In this document: positions 31,137 through 41,528 of the stretch, piece by piece
Numbering within the stretch: position 1 is the first letter of the stretch
Layout of the letters: every line of letters begins with the position of its first letter
Origin: Vavraia culicis subsp. floridensis
Taxonomy: Eukaryota; Microsporidia; Pleistophoridae
NCBI RefSeq assembly: GCF_000192795.1
Contig: NW_007360621.1
Span: forward strand, 41,406-105,405
Reading direction: 5' to 3'
DNA: 64,000 nucleotides
The notes under the pieces: generated by a model
Databases searched by the model: none
Told to the model about the DNA's origin: nothing
The model's input: the letters and a program-made list of their open reading frames with translations, nothing else
Program-made: the position numbers and the translations under genes

Positions 31137-32710
31137 GGGTGCTACATTTTTTATTGGTGGAAAAGGTGAATTTGTGATTATTGTTGGGTAATGGTGGGTG
31201 CGGTGCTGACATGAAGAGAAAATAATTCTATTACTGGCAGTTTATTTGGGCTATGAGCCTTCTATGTGATGTGTTTTGCTATTTTCATCGTTTGCTGGAA
31301 TGAAGAACATTTATTTGAGAGGTAAGTTTATTTATTTGGTATGTTAACAGCGCGGCTGTTTATGATACGAAGACTAGGAGAGGAAAAGCACGGAGGTGAA
31401 CTGAGCAGCTACCACGGTGCACAGTAATGAAGTGTCCCACAGAAATGCACAAGTTACAGCACTGCAGTGCAAGCGTAAGACTAAGCACGTAGTAATCGTG
31501 GTGAGTAAACCGTTTTAACCAATGATAGGTTATGCCCGTTCTGTAGATCGTTGCCTAGCCCGGCTCATCCTCCCAAATACGTATTTACCGCCCAACACAG
31601 CCCCTTTCTTACTTTACCTCTGAGTGGATTGAACGGTGAATTTGTTCTGATAATCCCTTCAGATCGATATGGAGCGGTAACCAAACGTTGGTTGGTCAAA
31701 CCATCACTTTAAATTGAGAGCACATATCACGTAGTTTGAGCCCGTTCAGCAACTCCCTCTTGTACAAGTAAGTACTGCTTTACTTTCTGTATGCATCCAT
31801 AAATACAATACCTGTACCAAACACATCTAAACATCCTTTTATTCCGCACTAAATAACAAGCACCGTATTCTATCCGCTATGTACCATACACATGCATAGT
31901 AGATCGCCTATTCTATCGAACAGGCATGCCATCACGACTATACTCACGTATGGTTGGTGATGTTTATTGCCTAAAAAATTAATGTTGGGGATGTAAATGG
32001 CAGGTAACATACGTTTGGATATATAAAGTTAATTTGTCAGCCGTGCTACCGGTAATGAACGTACCTCTTTGCATTAAATGCTATCTTGGTATAAAATGTG
32101 CAATGTACCATTCACACGCTTTTCTTCGCCTTAATTCACTCACTCGTTATTTGTAGCACGTTTATTTGCACCGATTAATCCTTGCATGCCCAATACAATG
32201 CGCATACGCAATACTTTAAATTAAAACCGTGCGCAACATCCTTGATAATGCCAGAAATATTTTATTATTTTTATAAATATTACGTTCTATCTTACAAACG
32301 AGAATAACGCAGCTGCTATTACCCTTATGGACGCGTTCAAGCGAATGCAAAAATATTCTTTACACCCTGCAGATGAACACCCTAACACACTAAAATTATA
32401 CGTTAGGTATAATTACGGTACGATGCGCTCATCAATGTTAAAATTCTACGTTCTTTCCGTGTAAATGCTGGACAAAAAGAGCATAATTAACACTTTGATA
32501 AGGAAATTAGCGTTTGGAGTAGGAATATTAAACGGTAGCACGCTGCTCAGACCTCAAAAACATATCCACGAAATGGACATATAAACACGGTGAAGATGAT
32601 TCACCATTGTTAAGGATTAAACCGATCAGTAACGGACCAAGAAGAAGTAAATCAAACACGACCATGCCCTTAATACAACGATATGGTACGCGTCACTCCA
32701 TATAAAACCT
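31137..32710. other. Intergenic
   Basis: About 1.6 kb without a supported gene. TATA-like sites near 32022 and 32090 are not followed by a credible ORF. Confidence 0.45.
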
Positions 32711-35700
32711 CTACTCCCTATCCATACACGTTATCTTCCCAAGCACTTCGTAAACAAAAACGGGAAACGTACATTTCATCTCTTCTAATATGCCAATAAC
32801 ATCCAATCTAAGTTCATTCATAACAAGATTAATAAAAATATTCTCTAGCCGTATTTCTATCATCTCTGTCATGCTCTTCAACTTGCTTACAAACAATCGC
32901 AAACGGGCCAACACTTTGGTCGGTGATTGCTTCTTAAGTATGCTATACTCGATATGTTCCAGGGATGAAAGTTCGTCATTATCAAACAGTTGTGAAATTG
33001 TCATATTATCAAACAGAGCACTGCCTGTGTCTTTAGCAGTAGTGGTACTGCTGATAGGTGCAGTACCAGGAATAGTGCTTTTATCACTCGTAATATCATG
33101 AACTACACCATCACCTCCACCGCTTCCTGCACCATCAGCACCCATCTTATCACACAGTACACCATCCCCACCCTCATTCAACAATCCATTACGTTCAGTG
33201 CCCTTCTCTCTTTCAATTCTAAACCCATCGCTCTCTTCATGATTAACCCTACACCACTCACCGATCTCCTTCATAAAGAAATACTTGTTGCCTTGTAGAT
33301 CGCTTCCTACTATGAAGTACTCCTTAGCAAAACAAAGACTGTATGTATCAAACGGTACACTACCACTTACCAGCAACTTTCTCTTTCTCAGGTTTATTAT
33401 CTTAAACGTATCACCCATGAACAGCAGCAGATTATCACCCCTTATGTCCACGTATAGCACATTCTGCTTGATAAATGGCAAAAGCAATTGCCCTGAGATT
33501 ACGCTCTTCACTATCAGAACATTTGTATAAACTGCGATGTACTTGTTAGAGAATGCAAGCAGGCGTACATTCTTGTACCTGAGGGTGTACCTGAGCACAT
33601 CATTGATGGAAACATCTATGGTGTACAAACTAAAGGAGATGCTCCTTTCCTTTCTCACCCCGGTGTTACCGCTCACAAGAGTGACTCGATCACCATCATC
33701 TGTTGGAATGTTTTGGTCTGTGTTTCCTACATTTCGTTCTTTCTGGTTACGCATGGTAATATCACCGCACACTTTCTGCCCTCTGATTTGTTCTACACTG
33801 CCACCACAGCTAATCCTGACCGTTATTTCCTTCATCCTCATTAAAACCGGTTTGATGCATTCTCTCTCCACCCTGCGATCCTCATTTCCTGTGAACAGCA
33901 CATAAATGCTATTCTTTACGCTCACGATCTTATTTTCGTAATTTGTGAGCTGCGGTATCAGAACAGGTGTTATTCTACGTTTTGCTTTGTCCTGTTGTGC
34001 ACCAATTGATGGCTGATTGCTTTTTACCGTGCTGTTATTCTCCACCACACTACCTTTAGATCCGGATATCCCATCATCTTTATTCGCCGATTTCTCGGTC
34101 ATAGTTTTTTTATTGGCCGGATCCGAAACACCGGTCTTTGAATCGGCACAAACATCCTGACTCAGCACCTTTCTTTTACCAATCATCATCTCATCCAACA
34201 CGATCTTCTCCATTTCCATATTCCGACACATCTTCGGTCTTCCTCTCTTCCTTTCTACATCGCTCCTGATTGTAAAATATTCGCTATCACACTTAACACC
34301 GCTGCTTTCATCTGCACTGTCTTTCGAACAACTCTTCATTATTGCACCCATCCTCTGATCAGTAATTGATAGCAGCTCCTTGCCTATATTTACATCGGTC
34401 CTCTCTTCTTCCTTCACCTCTTCTATTTGTTCTGTATCGAAGGTCACCATCATCACTTCACCGCTGTAACTGCAGAACAAAACGTTTCGCTTGTACGTGG
34501 TTATGTCAAGAATTGGTGAGGCAGTTAAGTTTTTGATGAGACACAACGGTCGTGTATATGTGCCCTGCTTCATTTTGTTCACTGTTACCGTGTTCTTTGG
34601 AGACCCTTCCTTTGAACTTTTGTTCGGTGCTGAGGCATTTGCGGTCTGCTTGCTCATCTTTATATCCTTCCCTTTGCAATTCTTATCGTTATTATTTCCA
34701 ATCTCTACACTGTTCTTCACATTTCCATCTGCCATTTCTTGTTCAACCGTATCTTTTTTGACATTGCCATTCTGTTCACCCTCTTCGTTGGTTAAAGTAA
34801 TTGCTGACATACCTTGCTGAACATCACCTTCCTTTTCGCTTTCTAAATTAGTTTTGGCCTTATCTTGTTGAGTGCTGTCCTTGTTCTTACCTTCCGTGTT
34901 TGACAAAGTAATCGCAGCTTTATCTTGCTGAACGCTGCCATTCTTTTCGTCTCTCGTGTTTGTCTCAACATCCGCATTTAAAACCTGCTTATCCACCAAA
35001 CACATCTTGCTGCTATCCTTCCCCTTGCTATCATCAACCTTAATTCTCTTAGTTTTCTCGTCCTCATCCTCATACAAATTTTCTCGCAATTTGTAGTGAT
35101 GCTCATGTCGCCACAAAACAACACTTTTATCCTGACAACCACATATCAAAATATTCCCCAACACGTAAACAACCTCAACCGGAGCAATAAACCCTACCAG
35201 GCTCAGTATCTCCTCCTCACTTACCAGCATTACCACGTCCTCTCTGTTGTTGAACATAGAGGGAACAACCATGAACTTACCAAAACTTGCCATTCGGGCA
35301 AAAAATGACTCATTGAGTATTCCATCGCACACAATTCGGTTCTTCAATGTCTTGTCTTCGTAAATTAGAAGGTGCGTGTCCGTTTTCACGAATGTCTTAT
35401 TATCTCTCGTGTACAACCCCTTGATGGGAGCCCGTATGTCTAGGTAGTTGAGCAGCGAGCCTGTGAAATCATACACGTAGATCAGACCATCAAGACCGGC
35501 TGTAAAAAAGGTGTCCTCTTTTATGTGCAAGGACGTTATATCAGCCTTATGATGCGCGATCACTTTCATCTTTTTGTACTCTATCGTTGGTACTGCATCG
35601 TTCATCTGCCGCATTCCGCTATTCTCAATACACTCCCCCACGTGCATGCTTTTTTGTTCATCCTTTTTTTCAACTCCATCGGTTCCTGCATTATCCTGAG

Positions 35701-36013
35701 CGCAGCACTCATCCCCGTACTTTATTTGTTTGTACAGTATGCAAAGATTGTCATCACCTGTAGTAATCAGGTATTCGTTATGCAACCGAGCATTAAGGAC
35801 TGATGACTTGTGATCGTAAATTTTCTGTAATACCGCAAAGGAAGGCAGTGCGCGTCGCCTGCCATGACCGCTGCCCTTGTCCTCGACCTGCCATACAATC
35901 ACCTCTCCGTTATAGCTGCCGGTCACCACAAGGGCGTTCAAGCAGTCAATCGTAAAAATAGGACACCGTCTTTTACTCTGCTTGTGCTCTATGCATGTTC
36001 TAGAAATTATCAT
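32711..36013 (-). CDS. HIRA: HIRA/Hir1-type histone chaperone, WD40 protein
   Basis: From the ATG at 36013, preceded on the coding strand by GACCCCTC; 1,100 residues. The N-terminal 310 residues form a WD40 propeller: TCIEHKQ, GSYNGEVIVW, DHKSSVLNARLH, TTGDDNLCILY, HHKADITSLHI, AGLDGLIYVYDF, ARMASFGKFMVVPSMFNN, CGCQDKSVVLW. This order, notably the NN after the sixth blade and the final DKSVVLW, fits HIRA/Hir1 better than CAF-1 p60 (family knowledge). A long acidic/polar linker follows with imperfect QQDKAAITL repeats (about 380-440), then a RRITPVLIPQL element and a second beta-rich part. The last 80 residues (VLARLRLFVSKLKSMTEMIEIRLE) match the HIRA C-terminal helices. HIRA deposits H3-H4 outside replication. 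Confidence 0.78.
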   Translation of the reverse strand: MIISRTCIEHKQSKRRCPIFTIDCLNALVVTGSYNGEVIVWQVEDKGSGHGRRRALPSFAVLQKIYDHKSSVLNARLHNEYLITTGDDNLCILYKQIKYGDECCAQDNAGTDGVEKKDEQKSMHVGECIENSGMRQMNDAVPTIEYKKMKVIAHHKADITSLHIKEDTFFTAGLDGLIYVYDFTGSLLNYLDIRAPIKGLYTRDNKTFVKTDTHLLIYEDKTLKNRIVCDGILNESFFARMASFGKFMVVPSMFNNREDVVMLVSEEEILSLVGFIAPVEVVYVLGNILICGCQDKSVVLWRHEHHYKLRENLYEDEDEKTKRIKVDDSKGKDSSKMCLVDKQVLNADVETNTRDEKNGSVQQDKAAITLSNTEGKNKDSTQQDKAKTNLESEKEGDVQQGMSAITLTNEEGEQNGNVKKDTVEQEMADGNVKNSVEIGNNNDKNCKGKDIKMSKQTANASAPNKSSKEGSPKNTVTVNKMKQGTYTRPLCLIKNLTASPILDITTYKRNVLFCSYSGEVMMVTFDTEQIEEVKEEERTDVNIGKELLSITDQRMGAIMKSCSKDSADESSGVKCDSEYFTIRSDVERKRGRPKMCRNMEMEKIVLDEMMIGKRKVLSQDVCADSKTGVSDPANKKTMTEKSANKDDGISGSKGSVVENNSTVKSNQPSIGAQQDKAKRRITPVLIPQLTNYENKIVSVKNSIYVLFTGNEDRRVERECIKPVLMRMKEITVRISCGGSVEQIRGQKVCGDITMRNQKERNVGNTDQNIPTDDGDRVTLVSGNTGVRKERSISFSLYTIDVSINDVLRYTLRYKNVRLLAFSNKYIAVYTNVLIVKSVISGQLLLPFIKQNVLYVDIRGDNLLLFMGDTFKIINLRKRKLLVSGSVPFDTYSLCFAKEYFIVGSDLQGNKYFFMKEIGEWCRVNHEESDGFRIEREKGTERNGLLNEGGDGVLCDKMGADGAGSGGGDGVVHDITSDKSTIPGTAPISSTTTAKDTGSALFDNMTISQLFDNDELSSLEHIEYSILKKQSPTKVLARLRLFVSKLKSMTEMIEIRLENIFINLVMNELRLDVIGILEEMKCTFPVFVYEVLGKITCMDRE

Positions 36014-36753
36014 GAGGGGTCGTTGTGCTGAATAAAAAAGAACGCAGAATACACAGGATAAAACCATAAAAACGTGTTGTTCAGGTGTTGTTGTATGAGA
36101 AGATAAATAAAAATATTTTTGGTGAAAAAAGACAGATATTTAGTGTTTTGTCGCTATTTATATACTTTTGTTCTCTTATTTATTTATGCACAACCTTATT
36201 TACGATAAGTTGCATGAACTGATAAGAAAGCTGCATGTGTAGCCCGCTTATTTACATTACATGCGCATTCCTATAAAGAGATAAAGTAAAAGTAGCGAAA
36301 GTGAGCTGTTCTTTCCACCAATTACAGCGTGCTTTGTACCACCAAGACCGTTTATTTGCATGATCTGCATCTCTTCGTATTGTGATGAAACCACGATACG
36401 GTACAAAAATGTGTTTGTTAATACGTGTAAGCATTTAGAAGTAAATTTCCATCTATCCCTCGTTAATCAAATCAATGCAGTTCGGTTTCAACTATAATAT
36501 TTTTTTATTTGCTTGTCTTACCCTTTCGTTGTTTAGGTCCTTCTCAAGGCACGATTCGGTTAGTTTTTTCTTTTTAGTGTTTTTACGCAGATCAGAGCGT
36601 ATTATAACGCATCACGTTCTGTGAACAGTAACTAATGCCACTTCTGTCAACTGCATGCATAGAAGTGATGTACAATTTTTTATACTCTATAAACATGCTT
36701 GTTTTATGAAAACGCGTAAATGTTTGTTGCTCATAAAAAGGTTTGATTTGCAT
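36014..36753. other. Intergenic
   Basis: No gene recognised; short frames only. Confidence 0.4.
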
Positions 36754-36873
36754 ATGTTAATACGCTTTTTATTTCTTGTGCAAGTAATTCCCATTTCTGC
36801 GCGCAAACCGCTCATTCTGCCCAAAAATAATTTCTATGTCCCTGCGTACCCTCGATACGTTGAAAATAGATGA
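36754..36873 (+). CDS. Possible 39-residue secreted peptide, doubtful
   Basis: It starts MLIRFLFLVQVIPISA, a credible signal peptide, and continues KPLILPKNNFYVPAYPRY. The stop overlaps the next gene's ATG in ATGA. A CATAAAAAG lies about 22 nt upstream, not at the 27-28 nt spacing. It lacks the Pro-Ala motif. It could be a small gene or leader sequence. Confidence 0.25.
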   Translation: MLIRFLFLVQVIPISARKPLILPKNNFYVPAYPRYVENR

Positions 36874-37187
36874 ACCATCAAAAAAAGCTTATTCGCATAA
36901 AATCGTACCTTACAGCAGCAGGATACGAAATCAGCGATGGCATCAAATACGGCACCGATCTCCTGATCTACACACACGATAAGAACAAGGTGCACGCTAA
37001 ATACGCATGTCTTGCGTATGACAAGCAAAGCTATTTGAGTGTTGTTGCGGTGCAGAGGGTTGTAAACGGTGCAGGGAAGATCCTCATTTTTGGAGATGTT
37101 AAGGACGATGAGGTCGTGTTCTGGCGTGTGGAGCGGTTGAGCAAGAGGAATGAGGGTGATCGGATGAGCGGAGATAATGGCGGGTGA
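36870..37187 (+). CDS. tRNA-splicing endonuclease catalytic subunit (Sen2/Sen34 type), minimal
   Basis: A 105-residue protein holding little beyond the endonuclease fold: SYLTAAGYEISDGIKYGTD, then LLIYTHDKNKVHAKY, then VQRVVNGAGKILIFG and WRVERLS. The catalytic triad of the archaeal and eukaryotic enzymes is present at Tyr34, His42 and Lys70 with the normal spacing. It cuts pre-tRNA introns at splice sites as part of a multi-subunit enzyme (family knowledge). The usual N-terminal domain is missing. The closest type may be Sen34, because of the KYG-D-LLIY sequence, but Sen2 cannot be excluded. Confidence 0.75.
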   Translation: MNHQKKLIRIKSYLTAAGYEISDGIKYGTDLLIYTHDKNKVHAKYACLAYDKQSYLSVVAVQRVVNGAGKILIFGDVKDDEVVFWRVERLSKRNEGDRMSGDNGG

Positions 37188-37650
37188 TATATGTGATACA
37201 TATTTATCGCGTTATCGTGTTTTGATCGTGGTGATGGAATCTAGTGGATAGGTGACAATACGGCGCGTTTTATTGGTCAGTGGCAGTCTTGTGATCTGGT
37301 TTAGCTGTAAAGGCGCTGATAAGCATGAAAGGTGCTAAAACAGGAATAAACAAGGCGATGGAAATGAGACAGCAGGAACGGCGTAATAAACGCGTTGTGG
37401 CGCCTTATTCATGCGCATAAATGAACAAGAGTGCAATTAAAAATGAACAAAATTACGGGTGCACAAATGCAACGTGCGCCACATGTTTTCATGCCGCACG
37501 GTAAGATCAGAAACGAGGTGCTATCACCGTTTTGCTAAACACGTGCACGCCAATAAGAGATAGATCACGAAACAGTTTATAAGATGTTTATCAGCATCAT
37601 AACACAAAAAGTAACACCTAAAATATAAAAGCATGCGTAATTCTACGTTT
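37188..37650. other. Intergenic with promoter of the next gene
   Basis: No gene seen. The end holds the TATA box of the small secreted gene at 37651. Confidence 0.45.
37624..37630 (+). promoter_or_regulatory. TATA box, 27 nt before ATG
   Basis: TATAAAA with its first T 27 nt before the ATG at 37651. An upstream in-frame ATG (37633) lies only 9 nt after it, so the inner ATG is preferred. Confidence 0.65.
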
Positions 37651-37875
37651 ATGCATATTCTCTCACTTTTATTCTCAGTTATAGCAGCACGCGAAGGAGT
37701 AGCGAAAAAAAGTCAATTATTTGGTAATTTTGGTTCATGGAATCCATTCGGTGCAGGAAGCGCAGGAATAGAGCAGGCGGCAGCAAGACGAGCAGCAGCA
37801 GCAAATGCAGCCGCTGCTGCGAACGGATTTGGCGGCCCCTTTGGCGGCTCCTTTGGCGGTAGTCCTTACTTCTAA
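37651..37875 (+). CDS. Small secreted Pro-Ala-motif family, member 1 (Ala/Gly-rich)
   Basis: 74 residues from the ATG at 37651. Signal peptide MHILSLLFSVIAA; mature part begins near REGVAKK. It is Ala- and Gly-rich, with GIEQAAARRAAAANAAAAANG and FGGPFGGSFGG. The EQ-AAA-x-x-A core and the FG-containing end fit the family found at eight other loci here, though the [ST]P before it is replaced by Ala-Gly. Probably exported; role unknown. Confidence 0.6.
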   Translation: MHILSLLFSVIAAREGVAKKSQLFGNFGSWNPFGAGSAGIEQAAARRAAAANAAAAANGFGGPFGGSFGGSPYF

Positions 37876-38878
37876 ATAAATGATTTGTAAATAAAAGTTG
37901 CTGTGTAGATCCTGGTACGAGCCCCTATGGCTTGCATGGTTGATTCTGTGTTGGATTGCAGTCATGGCCATGCGACTTGTTACGATGCGGCACAACAATT
38001 ACATTTTAAGGTAGATCGACCGTAATCCTGTTTTACAGCGTATTGAGGGGTGGCAGTAGGCGGATCAACCATTATGACACCATTTCTGCGTTGGAAGGGT
38101 GTGTTATGATGCGTGTCTGGTCGGCTCTCAGTTTATAATTCGGTTGAGCCGGTAATTCCGTTGGACTGCCACCTCTGCATGCACCTAAGTGCAATTCTTT
38201 GTTGTTCAAGAAAATGAAAATATAAAACATTTTATTTGCACTTGATGTGAGCATAAAAACATCAGGACCGGTGATGAAACGAGCATTTGTTATGAAAGTG
38301 CTGTGTAGCACTGTACATCCGTGTTCGGTGCTTACATCGATAGTACCCGGTTCAGCACCGTACATAGGAGTACCTATGGTTGAGTTATTTCTACATGACG
38401 CGTATTTTAACTGCCTGTGCTGAGATGCTCTGACCAATCACCGTATATTCTACGATTAATACATGGGAAAATGAATGGTACTAACGAATTAATTTGGATG
38501 ATTGTTTACGATGCTTGAAGGGAAAAGAAGAGAAAGAATAGGAAGATGGAAGGAAGATGGAAAAGAAGGAAAAGAAGGGAAGGGAATGAAGAGAAGGAAG
38601 ATGGAATGAAGAGAAGGAAGATGGAATGAAGAGAAGGAAGATGGAATGAAGGGAATGAAGAGAAGATGAAAGAGAAGGAAAAGAAGATGGAATGAAGATG
38701 AAGGGAAAGAAGGGAATGAAGAGAAGGGAATGAAGGAAAAGAAGGAAAAGAAGGAAAAGAAGGGAATGAACACGATAATTGCGGTGTACACACCCGTAAT
38801 TTTATGGATGATAGCACCGCTTTGCTAGCTAAAATGGTGCTCACAGCACAAAAATATGTTACTTCAAAACACTTTTAG
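37876..38878. other. Intergenic with polypurine tract
   Basis: No gene seen apart from the repeat described separately. Confidence 0.45.
38517..38770. repeat. Polypurine (GA-rich) tract, about 250 bp
   Basis: Nearly pure A/G with rare T on the plus strand, built from degenerate GAAGGAAGATGGAATGAAGA units. Both antisense frames through it stay open as Phe/Ser/Pro runs; they are not genes. Confidence 0.9.
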
Positions 38879-39058
38879 TTACAACCCCGTGGCCGCAGCA
38901 ATGGCCGCATTCCTAGCGACAGCATTCCCCATAGTAGCAGCAACAGGCGATGCTCCAAACGGATAACCGTATCCGTACAAATTATCCTTCTTCATATCCT
39001 GTCCTGCAAAAACACTTCTGAATAGAACAAAGCCAAAAGCAAATATTTTTCCTAGCAT
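38879..39058 (-). CDS. Small secreted Pro-Ala-motif family, member 2
   Basis: 59 residues from the ATG at 39058, chosen because the TATA box at 39076-39086 lies between this ATG and an upstream in-frame ATG (39100). Signal peptide MLGKIFAFGFVLFRSVFA, then QDMKKDNLYGYGYPFGASPVAATMGNAVARNAAIAAATGL (in pieces: YPFGASPVAATMG, NAVARNAAIAAATGL). The SP followed by an Ala-rich helix is the family pattern. Confidence 0.62.
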   Translation of the reverse strand: MLGKIFAFGFVLFRSVFAGQDMKKDNLYGYGYPFGASPVAATMGNAVARNAAIAAATGL

Positions 39059-41260
39059 GAGAATACGTACGCATTCCTTTATATACTTTGTTTTTGCCAT
39101 GTTTTAAATATCAATCAAAATATGAAATGAAACACGCAAATTATACCGGGTGAAAACGATGAAACGGCAAAAACGTGAAGTATGCAGAACAAATAAACAT
39201 TGGTGCTGAGCTTAGATCATACAATACCCATCTATACAACTGTGATGCGGCTGTGGCTGGCACGATCGGTGTTGATCTTATGTTTTGTGATACGTACCAA
39301 GTGTTCACACACGTAGAGGCTGTCCGTTCAATTACAGCCTGTGCAATTGATAGTTTGTGCTGTTATATTTTGGTTTACGTACCGATTGCCGGAGACTCTT
39401 CCCGTCTGAAGATCTGTTGGTACCGCTGTTTTGCATGCGGTGTGCCTGCATTAGGGCTGGAATTGAAAAATGATCGATTAACGACCGTCCCAGTTTCAGT
39501 TAAAGCGCTCATATCACGGCAAGGATTGATTGGCACTGAATACGGTTCTTAATCGATGAGCTACGGTTGTTAATACGACCGGTTCGGGATGCAGAAATAC
39601 CGAGAAGAGCTACGGTTGCAGCACAAAATAGGTTATTGGTAAAAATGCCTTCACCGCAAAATGCTGAGTCATCAATTGAAAGGATAAATAAACGTACTTT
39701 AGTAAAAATACCAGTCGGTAAGGATGATCCTGAGGGCCGCTCTAGTTGAGAAAGGGGTCTAACACGATGTGGCAGAAAAGCACTTTTTTATTCCCAAGAA
39801 CGAACGGCGAACTGCTCGTTGCTCGTTAAGAGTTGCATATTTTGGCACACCTTCCAAGACACAACTCGATTATTTCGATCGGTAAAATGTACCACGAATA
39901 ACAGTGGTACATAGAGATAGCGTATTTACCATGAACAAACGACTCATCACTTGAACAGCAATACGATGTAGTGCTTGAAACAATGCTTTCAAACGGACTG
40001 AGATTCATTTACCGGGTGCACTCCAACTAGCATCGTAGCATCTGTTGCCGTGACAGGCCTGTGTGAACCAAACGAATGCCCTAACACCATTGATCTGGTA
40101 TAAAATGGTTTTTAGTGATAGGATTGACATGCTGTGTAGCATTTTGACCACACGTTGCATCCGAGTGCAAAAAACTGCGTTTAGTACCGTTTCTCACATC
40201 TAACCGTAAATCAGATCTTGCACACCATGATGCAGCTCGTTTTATGATGAAATACCGGTAAAAGGTAAATAAATCGATAAAACGCGTAGTAGTGCGCGCT
40301 TTAGAACGTAACCGTGGTGGTTTGGTACACTTGCCCTGTGTGCACGTAATGCCGTTTGCTGGCACAGGAAAGTGCAGCGATCAAACAACCGTTACAGCAG
40401 CTCTATTTTTACATTTTAACCGGTGCTAAAACACGATTCAGAAAAAAAGATGGTTTTGTAACCGAGCACGTTAATTACGGCCATCTCATCACTTCGTTCG
40501 TGTTGAAAGGCTGTTCCGTGAGAATCTACGGGGTTGGGCGGCATAACACGGATTAAAGTGCGTAGCATGGAATTAACATACGTTTTTTGGGTGATCTTCT
40601 GGTGAACGTGGTAGAGAACGGGTCGGTTTTGCGAATGACCTAATGGCGTGTTCGATTCGGATCAGACAGCATGCATGTGAGCGAGTGCACCTGTGGAAAC
40701 CACAGAAATGGCATAATATACCACGTGAGATGATAAGGCGCTTTACCCGTGATGTGTGAGTGCGAATCTTTGTTGGTAGGTGTAAAAAAGTGGGTCTCAA
40801 ACTCAATAGGATGAGTGGCTAAAAAAGCTGACAGATACACGGTTTGCGTAGAGAGATACCGCCTGCAAGGATACGCCACAGCAACCGGTAAGGAAAGGTT
40901 TATCCACCCGCTTACCTATTGTGTGCCAATGCAGAACGATAACGAGTATACAACGGTTTGCAGACCAAAGACACGTGCCGAAACGTAATCGTTGCCACAA
41001 AACAGCCATTTTAAGAAGATTGCTTGTCCGGCATTGCCTGTTTCCGGGTATGAACCCTCTAACCCTAAACATAAACAGGTAAAAAAAATTAAGGCTCTAA
41101 GAACACGCCCATACCAATTATTGATCCGTGCTGTTAATGCTTACAGTTCGTCACGCAGGCTTAGCCCAAAGAATGCTCGGATCGCTCCTCAAAAAATCGG
41201 TACGCCCTGTCATTAAATCCATTACCAAACTTTAATATCTAACAATCACAGAAAAAACAT
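39059..41260. other. Intergenic, 2.2 kb
   Basis: Several short frames (for example 39175-39552, Cys-rich, non-ATG start) lack promoter, domain or signal-peptide support. Nothing else recognised. Confidence 0.4.
39076..39086 (-). promoter_or_regulatory. TATA box of member 2
   Basis: GTATATAAAGG on the coding strand; the first T of TATATAAA lies 27 nt before the ATG. Confidence 0.65.
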
Positions 41261-41497
41261 CTAAAACATATATTTTGATGACGTGTACGCATACCTTGAG
41301 GCGGATGATACCGCAGAGTTCCTGGCAGCTGCTTCAGCAGCAACTTCGGCGGGACTAACAACATTGGGAGGCATGAAGGGGCTGTAAGGCATCAGCTCGT
41401 TACTTTTCGTGGAGGCTTTGTCTGTGTTCTCAGCAGCACATGGAGCAAACAAATGCGCAATTGCCGTGAGACATAAAACGGAGTGTTTGAAGTACAT
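41261..41497 (-). CDS. Small secreted Pro-Ala-motif family, member 3
   Basis: 78 residues from the ATG at 41497. Signal peptide MYFKHSVLCLTAIAHLFAPCAA. The mature part has a Lys/Ser/Asn stretch (KASTKSNELMPYSP) and then VVSPAEVAAEAAARN, followed by a Ser/Tyr/Ala tail ending SSKYMF. The SPAEVAAEAAA core is one of the clearest copies of the family motif. The coding strand has AATATAAATATG with TATA 27 nt before the ATG. Confidence 0.68.
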   Translation of the reverse strand: MYFKHSVLCLTAIAHLFAPCAAENTDKASTKSNELMPYSPFMPPNVVSPAEVAAEAAARNSAVSSASRYAYTSSKYMF

Positions 41498-41514
41498 GTG
41501 AGCAGGATGCTCCT

Positions 41515-41528
41515 CATATTTATATTCC
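41515..41528 (-). promoter_or_regulatory. TATA box of member 3
   Basis: TATAAATATG on the coding strand, first T at 41524, 27 nt before the ATG at 41497. Confidence 0.65.

Noticed and set aside
38489..38844. Minus-strand Phe/Ser/Pro ORFs
   Set aside because: Antisense reading of the polypurine tract.
39175..39552. 125-codon Cys-rich plus-strand ORF
   Set aside because: Starts at a non-ATG codon, no signal peptide or TATA at the expected distance.
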